Positions 20,900 to 33,062 of a stretch of DNA of 64,000 nt are shown here, one piece after another. How positions within the stretch are numbered: the stretch's first letter is position 1; each line of letters opens with the position of its first letter. The position numbers and the translations under genes were made by a program. The notes below the pieces were generated by a model. The model was not told where the DNA came from. It did not search any database and was given only the letters and a program-made list of their open reading frames with translations. Origin of the DNA: Mytilus californianus (lineage: Eukaryota > Mollusca > Bivalvia > Mytilida > Mytilidae); the NCBI RefSeq assembly GCF_021869535.1, contig NW_026262734.1:105683088-105747087 (forward strand), in the 5' to 3' direction.

Positions 20900-22325
20900 G
20901 TCGGCATGGACAGATAAAGATCCAGAGTCAAATATTGAACAATTAAATATGGTTGAAGAAGAAATTAAAGAGAAGAATGAAAGAATAATTGAATTGGAAT
21001 TGATGTTGGAAGAAAAACAGGATTGGTTTAACCTTAAATCACAAATGGTGAAGAGGCTTGAGGGAGAACTTAATTATGTCCATGCACGTCACCCAGAGCG
21101 TTTCACTTTTGATGAAATCGGAACAAGCTTAGCCCCAAAATCATTGGAACAAACATTCAAAGATCTAGAACGAGAAGAGAGAGAAGAAACATTCCGAGCA
21201 AAGTACATGCCAGTCTATCATAGAGAAATAGAAGTATTTCGTAAACATGTCCAATACCCGAAAAATGTCCCGTATTTTAACCAGGTTTCAGTGGCAACGG
21301 AATTCCTAAAACACAAATATTTAGAAACGTTTGGCGAATGTTTTTCCATGGATTACAAAAAGAAGTACTTCCCAATAAAACCAAATCCACCACCTCATAT
21401 ACACCTGAGACCATGCCAGTCATCGTGTATTCAACGAGAGGGTAAAAGAAAATTCTTGGTTTCCGGTCATCTTGGTAAGGTAGAGTTACTCCCAGCTGTC
21501 ACAGAGGCATATGATTTGGAAAGGTTTTCCGAAATTCCTGCAAATCAGTCTTTAACCGGGTTGGATGTTGTCCAAGTAGTGTATTCCATAGAAAATTTAA
21601 CCACGACCAAGAATAGTATGTATGATAAAGATTGCGGCTGGAAATCAATGATCTCGATAAACATTGCCTATGAACTCAAGTTTGATAGGCAAGTTAACTT
21701 TAAGGAGAATCAGATAAGAAAGAAGAGTGGTACCGGTGATAATGCTACAATATTAGGAAACAAAACAACCGAATCAGCTGAGAATAACTGGTGGGCTGAT
21801 GGAGACAGTTATGACATGTGGAGAGCTACGAAAAGCAGACGGCGAGTTGTCATTAGAAGGAGGAAAAGGCCAAAGCGTGCACGCCCAAATACACCACAGC
21901 AATCAGATGACAGGACGCAAGGAGGAGAACATACTAATGCCGAAGAATTGTCCATTGGAAATAAACTATCTAGTATTGATATTGATAGTGGAATAAGCAA
22001 GAAACTTCCAACTGAAACATTCAAAGAATGCGTTACTAGTATTAAGAAATCTAAAAGTATGGAATCAGTTTTTGAAGGAAATGGTACGAAAATGCGTCAC
22101 AGTTTTACATGGCGGATGGGCGATGAATGCGTTTCTCTAGAAAGGTACGTTAAAGTATATACAAGAAATCCAGAGGAATTATACGAAGCTGTTAAAAAAG
22201 GGGCTATTGAAGAACAGGCAGATGAAGACGACGAGGAAAAATTAATATATGAAGAAGAACTCAACGCAAGTCAAATTGGTACTGATAAAACTGAAATTAA
22301 GTCAAATTTAAGAATTCTGGATTAA
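20900..22325 (+). CDS. Unknown gene, exon 3, intact part
   Basis: The exon opens after TTTCTTTCAG; with exons 1 and 2 it gives a 543-residue frame ending at TAA 22323. In this exon, an N-terminal charged helical stretch (EEEIKEKNERIIELELMLEE) suggests a coiled coil. A folded-looking middle follows, with PERFTFDEIG, YFPIKPNPPPHIHL and SGHLGKVELLPA. A very basic patch (SRRRVVIRRRKRPKRARP) could be a nuclear localisation signal. The end is acidic (EEQADEDDEEKLIYEEEL). I do not recognise the family. Open frame length, composition and exact splice phases make it a real gene or a young pseudogene. Coding-like sequence goes on in the same frame directly after the TAA. Confidence 0.75.
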
Positions 22326-24374
22326 ATAATTAGAGAAGAGGAAGAACAGATAAAAGCAGTACTGCTCTACACTGGGGATGTTGGTGAGGCTGTAGATGTT
22401 ACCCATGACGAGAAAATAAGAGACGAGGAGAAAAGGGTAGTTCTGCCACCAGTCCAACCTGGTAGTTTTTATGAGGATATAGACGGTACAGTTATGTCGG
22501 TTATGACGAGAAAATTGGTACTAGGTTTGACATAATTTTCGAAAAACCGAAGAAACGAATGTCTAAACCCAAACTCTCCTCCGAAAAAAGAAAAGCAGTC
22601 AAACTGATGACTAATGTCAATGACCAGAATATGAAAAGCAATGAAAACAAAGAAGATGTGAAACTGCAGGAAAAGAAAAATATCAGTTTTGATATTATGT
22701 TTGAAGGTCCAAAGAAACATATGACTAAACCAAATCTCACTTCTGGCGAAAGAAAGGCACAGTTTCAATCAAAACCTTCCATTGATGAAAAGAAAAATCA
22801 CGAACATAAAAATGAACTTAAAGGTGCAACAACTGCTGACAGTGCAATTGCCGTTGGTGATCTTGATGGTGCATACAAAGAAAAAAATACTATGAAGAAA
22901 AACATAAGTTTTGATGTCTTTTTCGAGAGTCCAAAGAAACTGAAGTCTAAACCAAAGCTGACCCTTAGAAATAGAAAGCAGGAAAACTTAACCAAAAAAA
23001 ACACTGGTGACCAAAAGAAGAGAAGAATGAAGAAGCAAAGTATGAAAAATCACACGAGGTACGAAGTAAAACAACAGAGGTAAAATTTTAAAATAGAAAT
23101 CTCGGAGGAAACTTTACAAACAAAAGTTCGATTAAGAGGAGAGATGACAGTGAAGTCAGGTTTAGATTCTCGCTTCTTCATGGTACCACTAATATCCCAA
23201 GCAGAATCCCTGTAATGGTTAGGAGATAGATTTACAGAAGACTAAATAATGAAGGTACAAATGGTAACAAAACTAAAGGAAAGCCACGACTGATTTCAGC
23301 CAGACGCATTCCTTTCCGCGTATTGAGAATTACTGACACAAATCGGACAACATTAACAGGTCCGTTAGCTGTTAGATCGTTTCCGGAGGGTAAAATACCA
23401 GTAAGACGAGGGACTAATCTCAAAATTAATCAAAGAAATGCTAAAAGTCCGAACGGTGATGATAGTGGATCGCCTTGGAAAAGAGAGAGGGATACAAAAT
23501 TACCAATAATCACAAGTAAATCTAGAATACCGGTCAGAATAAAGAGTTATGTTTGGAATAGTGATGAGAGTGCAAGATGTAGAGAAAAGCAAAAAAATTA
23601 TGAAACTAGACGCTTCCTTGCACATGTAAGTAGAATTCCTATTCCGAACAAAAAGATACGTCGTCCTAGTGACTGCATTATACCCTGGCTCGATCCGAAC
23701 GAACATTTACCCCAAAATTTTCGGAGTTTTTCAATGCGAGACGATCAACCTAAACTATCGGAAGCAAACCAAAAACCTGTTTCACCTATTCAGGTGGACA
23801 TATCCGAGAAAGGCGAAAGAACTTGTCCAGGGTTAGAAATAATAGAATCAGAATTCCTGCAGTTACCGTCCATAATTACTAAGAATGCAATGGTAAAAAC
23901 GAGGCATCCTTTATTAACATCGGGACTAACTCGACTAACGCAGAAAAATGAAAAAACGGAATACTTAGATGAAAACAGAATAGCATCCACTTCCGGTATT
24001 GCAACGTTACCACCAATAGTAAACAGAAATGACACTCATATAAACCGACCCTTGTCAGCCTCTGGATTCACAAAACTTCCGCCAATGAATAGCACAAGCA
24101 AAACAACAATTATGGATCGTCCGATGTCGCCTGCTCGGTTATTGCCTTTGTTAATTGCACATGAGAATACAGCAAACCGACCATTATCGGCCTCTGGATG
24201 AACAAAACAGATGGAAATATCGTAGAAATGTGCCGGCCTACGTCATCATTATCTGGGAATTCGCTACTCCCACCTATTACAAGATATAAGCTAGACTCAG
24301 TTGAGGAGGACAACGTGTCAGTTGAAGGATCGAACCGAGAGGAATTGGAATTAACATCAAACAGGGCAGAATAA
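22326..24374 (+). pseudogene. Unknown gene, 3' part with stops and frameshifts
   Basis: After the TAA at 22323 the same frame stays open for about 68 codons, with protein-like text (VVLPPVQPGSFYEDIDGT). A frameshift between 22473 and 22532 leads into the frame that ends at 23081. That segment carries three copies of a motif FDxxFExPKKxxxKPxLxxxxRK. A further shift near 23081-23092 leads into a frame with RIPV repeats, interrupted by TAG 23227 and then open from 23230 to 24199. It holds five or six diverged repeats of about 22 residues built on RPLSASGxTKLPP. A one-base deletion near 24197 explains the TGA at 24199. The shifted frame continues (SSLSGNSLLPPITRYK) to TAA 24372. AATAAA follows at 24419-24424. 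The disruptions could be real decay or assembly errors. Confidence 0.65.
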
Positions 24375-24429
24375 TTATGACGGGTTTTTTTTTGTTATTC
24401 TATGTTTCGTTTTTTCGAAATAAAGATAT

Positions 24430-25205
24430 ACTTTTTTATATAATGAATTTTTATATATATGAAAAGAAAAAGGTGAATGGTTGAAAACATACCGGGAACT
24501 TAAGCGTTTAGAAACAAGTGTTAATGGAACTGGAATTGATATCTTACATTTATTAGGGTCTCAAAGTGTGTCATTTCTGTACTTTTTATTTTTAGGCCAT
24601 ATTTCTCTATTCTTCGTTTATTTTGCCCATTATTCTCTTTCCCCTCTTAAATATAGATAAAAAGTAAATGATTTTGAAAGATTAATGACACATCTTATGC
24701 GGTACATGAACGTATATGTGAGGGTTTGGATGGGGTTTACAGAATAGAGAATAATGGGCCAATACTATACTGAAAAAATATGTGCCAAAAGATACAGAAT
24801 AGAGAAAAATAGGCCAAAAAATAAACAATTGAGAATAGTAGGGTGGTTAAATATGAAGAATTGAGAATAATGAGTAAAATTTATAAAGAATAGAGAAAAA
24901 AATAAAATAACACTCTATGACTTTCGTGCGTCCGAAACGTTTTTCTTGATTTATCTTTGCCAAGAACGATCACGGCTAACCGAAATATATTTTGAAAGCC
25001 AGGGATGTATATAGATTACCGGCGGTAGATACGTTAAGAGCTATATAACATAAAGGGCCTATCAAAAGAATAGATGCCCTCCATGTTGGTTGTGCTGATA
25101 TATATATGTATTTGGCGTAGATCACACGTCTCCATTTATTTAAGTTTGATAATTTTAACACTTTGTTCTATCTGTGGCAAGAAAGCACCCGATATCAATT
25201 CGGTA
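24430..25205. other. Intergenic with degraded pieces of the 'gggtctggatgggg' family
   Basis: Segments 24557-24655 (minus sense) and 24721-24912 (plus sense) contain the 'agaatagagaataatgggc' text of the element at 28014-29487. Segment 24721 keeps a left end GAGGGTTTGGATGGGG but no matching right end. No gene is seen. Confidence 0.5.
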
Positions 25206-25211
25206 ATTAAT

Positions 25212-26615
25212 GTGATCTGTGCTTCTTTATATCGGTTTTTATGGGAGTTCCTATTGCCTCTCGATGTTGTTTACTGTGATCAGTGCTTCTTTATATCGGT
25301 TTTGATGGGAGTTCCTGCTGGCTCTCGATGTTGTTTACTGTGATCAGTGCTTCTTTATATTGGTTTTTATGAGAGTTCCTATTGACTCTCGATGTTGTTT
25401 ACTGTGATCAGTGCTTCTTTATATCGGTTTTTATGGGAGTTCCTATTGCCTCTCGATGTTGTTTACTGTGATCAGTACTTCTTTGTATCGGTTTTTATGT
25501 AAGTTCCTATTGCCTCTCGATGTTGTTTACTGTGATCAGTGCTTCTTTATATCGGTTTTTATGTGAGTTCCAACTGCCTCTCGATGTTGTTTACTGTGAT
25601 CACTGCTTCTTTGTATCGGTTTTTATGGGAGTTCCTATTGCCTCTCGATGTTGTTTACTGTGATCAGTGCTTCTTTATATCGGTTTTGATGGGAGTTCCT
25701 ATTAACTATCGATGTTGTTTACTGTGATCAGTGCTTCTTTATGTCGGTTTTGATGGGAGTCCTTATTGCCTCTCGATGTTGTTTACTGTGATCAGTGCTT
25801 CTTTATATCGGTTTTGATGGGAGTCTTTATTGCCTCTCGATGTTGTTTACTGTGATCAGTGCTTCTTTATATCTGTTTTTATGGGAGTTCCTATTGCCTC
25901 TCGATGTTGTTTACTGTGATCAGTGCTTTTTTATATCGGTTTTTGGAGGAGTTCCTGTTGCCTCTCGATGTTGTTTACTGTGATCAGTGCTTCTTTATAT
26001 CGGTTTTGATGGGAGTTCCTGTTGCCTCTCGATGTTTTTTACTGTGATCAATGCTTCTTTATATCGGTTTTTATGGGAGTCCTTATTGCCTCTCGATGTT
26101 GTTTACTGTGATCAGTACTTCTTTCTATCGGTTTTGATGGGAGTTCCTGTTGCCTCTCGATGTTGTTTACTGTGATCAGTGCTTCTTTATATCGTTTTTG
26201 ATGGGAGTTCCTATTGGCTCTCGATGTTGTTTACTGTGATCAGTGCTTTTTTGTATCGGGTTTGATTGGAGTTCCTGTTGGCTCTCGATGTTGTTTACTG
26301 TGATCACTGCTACTTTATATCGGTTTTTATGTGAGTTCCTATTGCCTCTCGATGTTGTTTACTGTGATCAGTGCTTCTTTATATCGGTTTTTATGGGAGT
26401 TCCTATTGCCTCTCGATGTTGTTTATTGTGATCTGTGCTTCTTTATATCGGTTTTTATGGGAGTCCTATTTACTCTCGATGTTGTTTACTGTGATAAGTG
26501 CTTCTTTATATCGGTTTTTGAGGGAGTCCCTATTGAATCTCGATGTTGTTTACTGTCATCTGTGCTTCTTTATCTTTATATCTGTATTATGGGAGTCCCC
26601 ATTGACTCTCAGTGT
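25212..26615 (+). repeat. 64-bp minisatellite, about 22 units
   Basis: The unit contains GTGATCAGTGCTTCTTTAT, 'cggtttttatgggagttcct' and 'tgcctctcgatgttgtttac'. The period of 64 is not a multiple of three, so the same repetitive peptides appear in all frames. None of the open frames between 25074 and 26661 is a gene. Confidence 0.95.
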
Positions 26616-26619
26616 TGCA

Positions 26620-28010
26620 CTGGTGTTTGTATTGCTTGGATATTTCGATGAGAGAGAATAAGTCGCGGACATAGAATGTCTTGGATATTTGGATGAGAGG
26701 GAATGAATTGAAGTGGAGCAATGGGAAATATTAATACTTTTTTTGCATTTAAATTCTGTATTTCATTCTGGGTAAACAATTATTTACTCCTGATCTGTTT
26801 ATGAAGATGCTCTATATTAAATCAACTTTGGTATACAGTTATCGATATTAGAGTATAGGACGACTAGTCCAAATAATCATAACGTTTCAAAGAACTTTTT
26901 GTTTTTGCTGTAACGCCTTCCTACGACATACGTCATAACCTTGATAACGTCGAAACCATTTTTCGGCTGGACTTAATGTCCTCTCAATTTTGAGACGCAA
27001 TTTTGAATATATAATAATTTTATAGTTTTACACCAGCCGAGATGTCAATATGTAAAAGAGTCTTTATCCATATATATGATTTATAGATTATTTTGTCATT
27101 TATTATAAAGACTTTAGAATTTAAGATTATACAACCATCAAGTTAAGTGAGTACTTCGCCTATGATCACTTTCACAATAAGAATAAGTTCAAAACCAATT
27201 ACAAACATGTTAGTGTGTCAGCTCGTCAGTCCAATTTATAAAATAGTACAAGACAAATTAACATTACTATGATCAAATAAAATAAAACAGCCGCTACTGT
27301 TTTTGATAGATTCTTCTGCTTGGAACTGCGAAACCTAAATAGTCTCTAGTGGGCTGCGCCCCACACCCCCGCCTCGGTAATAACAAAGGTCAAGTTACGC
27401 CACTAGTGGAAATTATTGCAACAGCAATAAGACACTAAATAAGTTCAAATGGAAACGAATATTGACAAACAAACAAAAACAAACAACAAAGAAAACGAAA
27501 AGAAAGGAGTCCTTGCCGCCAAGCAGAGTAAGAGTGTGCAAATCTGTTTTCTTTTCCTTTTCTCTTGATCATATGCTTGTAATGAGTCCTTTGATAATGT
27601 TTTAAAATAACATGTTAATAGTGTATATAGTTTATTTATAAGAATGAGTCTGCATTTGTCTGCCGAATGCAAAAAAATAAATAAAAATAAATCAAATAGC
27701 GAGTATAGCGAGTCGAAAACATGTTTTGGATGATTTGATCCCAAATTATGATTTGTTTCGATTAAAGAGGAGCCGGGCGTATGCCCTTTAAGTCCGAGTC
27801 CCCTTCTACCAAGAATCTGCTACTAGCTACATGCATTCGGAAATACATAATAATTTTAGAACTATAGTATTATATGTATGTCTCTGGTGCAATGCAAAAA
27901 TAAGACAATTGACTGTATAAACTGTGGCACATTCGTACAAAAAAGTAAGTGACCCTTGCTCGCCAACCCATCCTACTTGGACCTTGAAATTGTGGAAAAG
28001 GCATACAACA
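26620..28010. other. Intergenic, no gene seen
   Basis: Unique-looking AT-rich DNA. The minus-strand frames at 27445-27744 and 27827-28075 have low-complexity composition and no recognisable motif. Confidence 0.4.
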
Positions 28011-28013
28011 TAA

Positions 28014-29487
28014 GGGTCTGGATGGGGTCTACAGAATAGAGAATAATGGGCTAATATAACAGAAAAATGGGCCAAAAAAGATAAAGAATAGAGAGGAATA
28101 AGCCAAACAAAGAAAGAATAGAGAATAATGGAGTGATAAAGTATAAAGAATAGAAAATAATGGAGTGTTAAAGTATAAAGAAAGAATAGAGAATAATGGA
28201 GTGTTAAAGTATAAAGAATAGAGAATAATGGAGTGATAAAGTATAAAGAATAGAGAATAATGGAGTGATAAAGTATAAAGAATAGAGAATAATGGAGTGA
28301 TAAAGTATAAAGAATAGAGAATAATGGAGTGATAAAGTATAAAGAATAGAAAATAATGGAGTTTAAAGTATAAAGAATAGAGAATAATGGAGTGATAAAG
28401 TATAAATAATAGAAAATAATGGAGTGATAAAGTATAAAGAATAGAAAATAATGGAGTGATAAAGTATAAAGAATAGAGAATAATGGAGTGATAAAGTATA
28501 AATAATAGAAAATAATGGAGTGATAAAGTATAAAGAATAGAAAATAATGGAGTGTTAAAGTATAAAGAATAGAGAATAATGGAGTGATAAAGTATAAAGA
28601 ATAGAGAATAATGGAGTGATAAAGTATAAAGAATAGAGAATAATGGAGTGATAAAGTATAAAGAATAGAAAATAATGGAGTGATAAAGTATAAAGAATAG
28701 AAAATAATGGAGTGTTAAAGTATAAAGAATAGAGAATAATGGAGTGATAAAGTATAAAGAATAGAGAATAATGGAGTGATAAAGTATAAATAATAGAAAA
28801 TAATGGAGTGATAAAGTATAAAGAATAGAGAATAATGGAGTGATAAAGTATAAAGAATAGAGAATAATGGAGTGATAAAGTATAAAGAATAGAGAATAAT
28901 GGAGTGATAAAGTATAAAGAATAGAAAATAATGGAGTGATAAAGTATAAAGAATAGAGAGTAATGGAGTGATAAAGTATAAAGAATAGAGAGTAATGGAG
29001 TGATAAAATATAAAGAATAGAGAGTAATGGAGTGATAAAGTATAAAGAATAGAGAGTAATGGAGTGATAAAGTATAAAGAATAGAGAGTAATGGAGTGAT
29101 AAAGTATAAAGAATAGAGAGTAATGGAGTGATAAAATATAAAGAATAGAGAGTAATGGAGTGATAAAGTATAAAGAATAGAGAGTAATGGAGTGATAAAG
29201 TATAAAGAATAGAGAGTAATGGAGTGATAAAGTATAAAGAATAGAGAGTAATGGAGTGATAAAGTATAAAGAATAGAGAGTAATGGAGTGATAAAGTATA
29301 AAGAATAGAAAATAATGGAGTGATAAAGTATAAAGAATAGAAAATAATGGAGTGATAAAGTATAAAGAATAGAAAATAATGGAGTGATAAAGTATAAAGA
29401 ATAGAAAATAATATGCAAAAATTCTAAAGATAAGAGAAAAGGGCTTAAAAACAGAATACAGAAATAAATGACCCCTCATCCAGACCC
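28014..29487. mobile_element. Terminal-inverted-repeat element swollen by a minisatellite
   Basis: The left end GGGTCTGGATGGGGT and the right end, as reverse complement GGGTCTGGATGAGGGGT, are inverted repeats. TAA flanks both sides directly (28011-28013 and 29488-29490), as expected for a PIF/Harbinger-type insertion. Related, much shorter copies lie at about 54316-54557 and 60873-61086. There is no transposase inside. Confidence 0.75.
28111..29411 (+). repeat. 32-bp minisatellite, about 40 units
   Basis: The unit reads AATAATGGAGTGATAAAGTA followed by TAAAGAATAGAG, with AGAGAATAAT, AGAAAATAAT and AGAGAGTAAT variants in blocks. Long minus-strand frames (28555-29418 and 28715-29479) are pure repeat translations (SLYFITPLFSILYT) and not proteins. 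Confidence 0.95.
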
Positions 29488-29489
29488 TA

Positions 29490-31172
29490 AAACATGATAT
29501 AATACAAATCTTTATTATATCGAATTAATGAAAGATTAAAGCACGTACATCTTAGCAGTAGGTTAATTATTAATAAGAGGATTACGTCCATGTTATGTGC
29601 TGTGTGACCTTTCCCAGTGACCTATAGCTATAACTGGATTATATCCACATGTTTGCAATTACTGGCAGACAGTTTATCCACTCATTGTTTCAATAACTGG
29701 ACAGGATAACATACAGAAATGCACTATTTTTACGGGTAATAACAATTTATTGTACATTTGATTAGTGTAAAACTTTAACCGATTATAACTGCTATTGGTC
29801 CCAACTGAATATGACAATATGATTTTAAAGTACAAATCGGATTTCATTTACTTTTTAGACTGACATGCTAATTCACTGACGTGATTGAAAATTGTCTGTC
29901 GAAATAGAAATGTATATTATCAAGAATGAAATTCGCAGACATAATTTTTTTTTTCCATTAATGCTTCTGTAGAATTTTACATGGCTTTTTTTAATGATGG
30001 AGTTTTGGTATCTTAGCCCAAGGAGGTTATATGATCTCATATAACCTCCTTGCTTAGCCCAAGGAAAAAAGCTCAGACAGAGACTCCTTATGTTTGATTA
30101 CAGATTTATATCTCAGTTGTAAAAGCACTAAAAATAATTTAGGTTGGCAGTTTGAATCTGAAAAGAAAATGAAAACAACACTTTATAAAAATTATGCGTC
30201 CGAAGCGCTTTTATATATATATATATATATATATATCACAACATGTGTCATGGAGTAGAAGTTCCTTTACTAGTTCAAAACGGAAGAAATATTTGAGGAT
30301 CTGTTCCACCTGGGACATACTATGAAATATATCAATATATATGGTCACAGGTTCCATCACTGACACCAAATTTCCCGGTGATTGACAAACTTGAACACAC
30401 GATACACCTACAGACAACCGATCACCAGATTTACAGACACATCATCGAGCCGCAACAGAGAAAACACAGCGTTTTATTACTGCATTTCTCAGTGCCATTG
30501 AGGCAATTTAGTAATTAGTCCGCGAAACATTTTTCAAGACAAGTGCAAGATCGAATAGAACGGAGTAAGACCAGTTAAAAAAAATTTGCTTCATTAGTCC
30601 GATGATGTGCCTTTATGATCTTTTGTGATGTGCCTTTATGATCTTTTGTAGCATCTTAGTTTGAACTTGTTCACAACAATCCGTCATTACAAAAAGAGAG
30701 TATTATTTGATACACATTTTCCATCAAGTATTCATTTGTTCAATAAAAAAACATCAACAAAAACTACAATCCTAGTTGTATTTATAAGCTATAATAACTA
30801 AATTTTATATTTACCGCGCACGGAACTGTGGTGGGATGAAATATTTATTTTAGCAAGTTCGAAATTCGAAATTACTAAATAGTTATGACAAAACGAAACT
30901 AAAGAAAAGATAGGCGATATCAACAATTTTAAGAGATGTTTTTGATTAATTTACAATACACCAACCTAATTTAAGCTAATTTCTATATATATGATATAAC
31001 AATTGATAATAATGACTTAATAACCTTTACGGCATTCGAAATCGTCAGTACACTATGTAAATCCGTAATTTATATTGACTGCACCAAATAACTGTTTCCC
31101 GTTGTTTTTGATCTGTCACTCGATATTGTTGATTGCTGATTTAAATCTAATGTCATTTAAATATCCAGCCAT
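29490..31172. other. 5' flank of Orai, no other gene seen
   Basis: The stretch holds a perfect hairpin at 30020-30051 and a (TA)n run at about 30212-30236. I could not place a promoter. The minus frame 30211-30417 ends in the TA run and is not supported. Confidence 0.4.
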
Positions 31173-31349
31173 ATGCAAGTTAATTACAACAAGACATCAT
31201 ACGAGGACTGGCTGGCACAAAGTTATGTGAAACAAATGAGTGGAAATCATCACAATAGACAGGCCGTGACGTGGAGGAAACTCTACCTCAGCAGGGCCAA
31301 GCTCAAAGCATCAAGTTCTACGTCAGCATTATTGTCAGGATTCGCAATG
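31173..31349 (+). CDS. Orai: Orai calcium channel, alternative first coding exon A
   Basis: Orai proteins form the plasma-membrane pore of store-operated calcium entry and are opened by STIM. This exon encodes 59 residues from the ATG at 31173. It ends with ...SALLSGFAM before GTAAGA at 31350, in phase 0. Residues 35-59 match the start of the Orai signature ([15 protein letters not shown], then [10 protein letters not shown]), which is the cytosolic pore extension and the first half of transmembrane helix 1. The residue at the human R91 position is serine. Residues 1-34 are lineage-specific. Joined to 52993 it gives a 227-residue protein. The start is the first ATG of the frame. Confidence 0.92.
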
Positions 31350-31495
31350 GTAAGAATGGAACTAAAATAAATGATTGAGATTTTCTGGATTATTTTGACC
31401 TTAGTGTGAAAATTGATTCTTTACCGTATGACACAGCTGTTCTACTGATCAATGCCAATGGGTCTTTTTATATCAATAATATAATTTTGTCATGA

Positions 31496-32275
31496 ATAGA
31501 ATAGAATAGAATATTTTTATTTCCCAAATCACAGGGCCCATAAAGGGCATAAAATCAGATACAATTGATTTACATAATTGGTAACAACAACAATAATAGT
31601 CACTTGAAAATATATATTTAGTATATTAGCATTGGTCAGAATCAGAGCCAAAAACCACATATATTGTGAATAAAAGAATAAAATTACATTATATGCATTC
31701 ATTCTCAAATCATTTACTTGACTTAGTGTCAATATGCATACCTGATCTCCTTAATTCAAAACAGTCACAAATATAACAGCCCAGTTTTTCCATAAGAGTT
31801 ACATTTTCTTGAGTCAAGAGCCATAAAAATTTAGAAGATTTATTTAAATTTTTAAAATTATAACAATTGTCAGATATGTATTGAAAAAAGTCTTCCCTTT
31901 GAGTATCATAAAGAGGACATTCTAACAAAAAATGAAGCTCATCTTCAACTTTACCAAGTGAGCAATTTGAACAAAGACGCTCAGATCTTTCTATATATTT
32001 TTTTGAATATCTGTCTGTCTCAATTTTTAAAGAGTGAGCACTTATTCTTAATTTACAAATTGACTGTCTTTTTTTAAAATCCTGTAGTTCTAAATATTTT
32101 TCTTTTTTAAAACAATTTTTTATAGAAAAATAAGTACCAAGCTTCCCTTTTTCAGAGTTAATTGTTTGATACTTCAGTCTATTCCAAAATGTTAAATAAC
32201 TTTCACATAGTTTATTTTTAACATACTGACATACTGTCATGTAAATTGGCCCTTGTTTCATCTGTTTAAAAAAAA
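31496..32275 (-). mobile_element. 5'-truncated non-LTR retrotransposon, 3' end
   Basis: On the minus strand, the frame 32261-31710 (183 residues) is the C-terminal tail of a LINE polyprotein. It has a basic region and then the zinc-knuckle-like motif CSNCSLGKVEDELHFLLECP typical of such tails. After the stop come about 200 bp of 3' UTR and a short pentanucleotide tail, seen on + as (GAATA)n at 31496-31515. No endonuclease or reverse transcriptase is present, so it is a dead 5'-truncated copy in the Orai intron. An alternative exon of a host gene is unlikely. Confidence 0.8.
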
Positions 32276-32345
32276 ATATAAGATATTACATATTCAAAAT
32301 GTAAAATATATTTTGAATTGGTTACAATTTAAACATTCATAGATA

Positions 32346-32610
32346 TAAGAAGATGTGGTATGAGTGCCAATGAGACAACTATCAATCCAAGTCAAAATTT
32401 ATAAAAGTAAACCATTATAGGTCACAGTACAGTCTTCAACACGGAGCCTTGGCTCACACCGAACAGTAAGCTATAAAGGGCCCCCAAAAATTACTAGTGT
32501 AAAACCATTCAAACGGGAAAACCAACGGTCTAATCTATATAAAAAACGAGAAACACTTATGAACCACATCAACAAACGACAACTACTGAACATCAGATTC
32601 CTTTTTATAT
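32346..32610 (+). repeat. Interspersed repeat RA, plus copy
   Basis: A well-kept copy from AAGAAGATGTGGTATGAGTG to 'actactgaacatcagattcc', located in the Orai intron. Confidence 0.85.
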
Positions 32611-33062
32611 GTAAAGGATCACTGAGCAGCCTCAGAGTGATTCATTCCAAAGGTGGATACATTGTACATGAAATGATGTATCTAGAGACAACCTGACAAA
32701 TGCCTAAGATTTACGCAAAAATAACTCAAATCTCAAAAATAAAAAAATAAAAACCACATATATATGTAAGAAAAATGATTAAACATGTTTAATGTATCCT
32801 TGCTAGTGAAAAAAGAATGTTTTTGTTTATTTCAACATGAAATACTATGGAAACTTCATGGACTTCTACATAAGTGGGAAGCAAGACAAGTCGCCCCACT
32901 GCCAAACCGCCCCAATTTTTCACCAACTAGCCCACTCTTGTTTACCAACTCTCCCCACTTTATGAAAAAGGGTTAAATCCCGTTAAATTTACTCCTGCCA
33001 ACTCGTCCCACTTATAAAAAAGGGTAAAATCCTGTCAAATATATAATAAAGGTCTGCCAACT

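Noticed and set aside
25074-26661. Series of 62-106-residue frames ending in similar peptides
   Set aside because: They are produced by the 64-bp tandem array in all frames.
28555-29479. Long minus-strand open frames of 254 and 287 residues
   Set aside because: They are translations of the 32-bp minisatellite; the phase shift by two bases per unit cycles the same peptide. There is no start context and no amino-acid variety.
28014-29487. Possible CRISPR array (regular repeats of 32 bp)
   Set aside because: No unique spacers lie between repeats, the units are contiguous, and the genome is animal.
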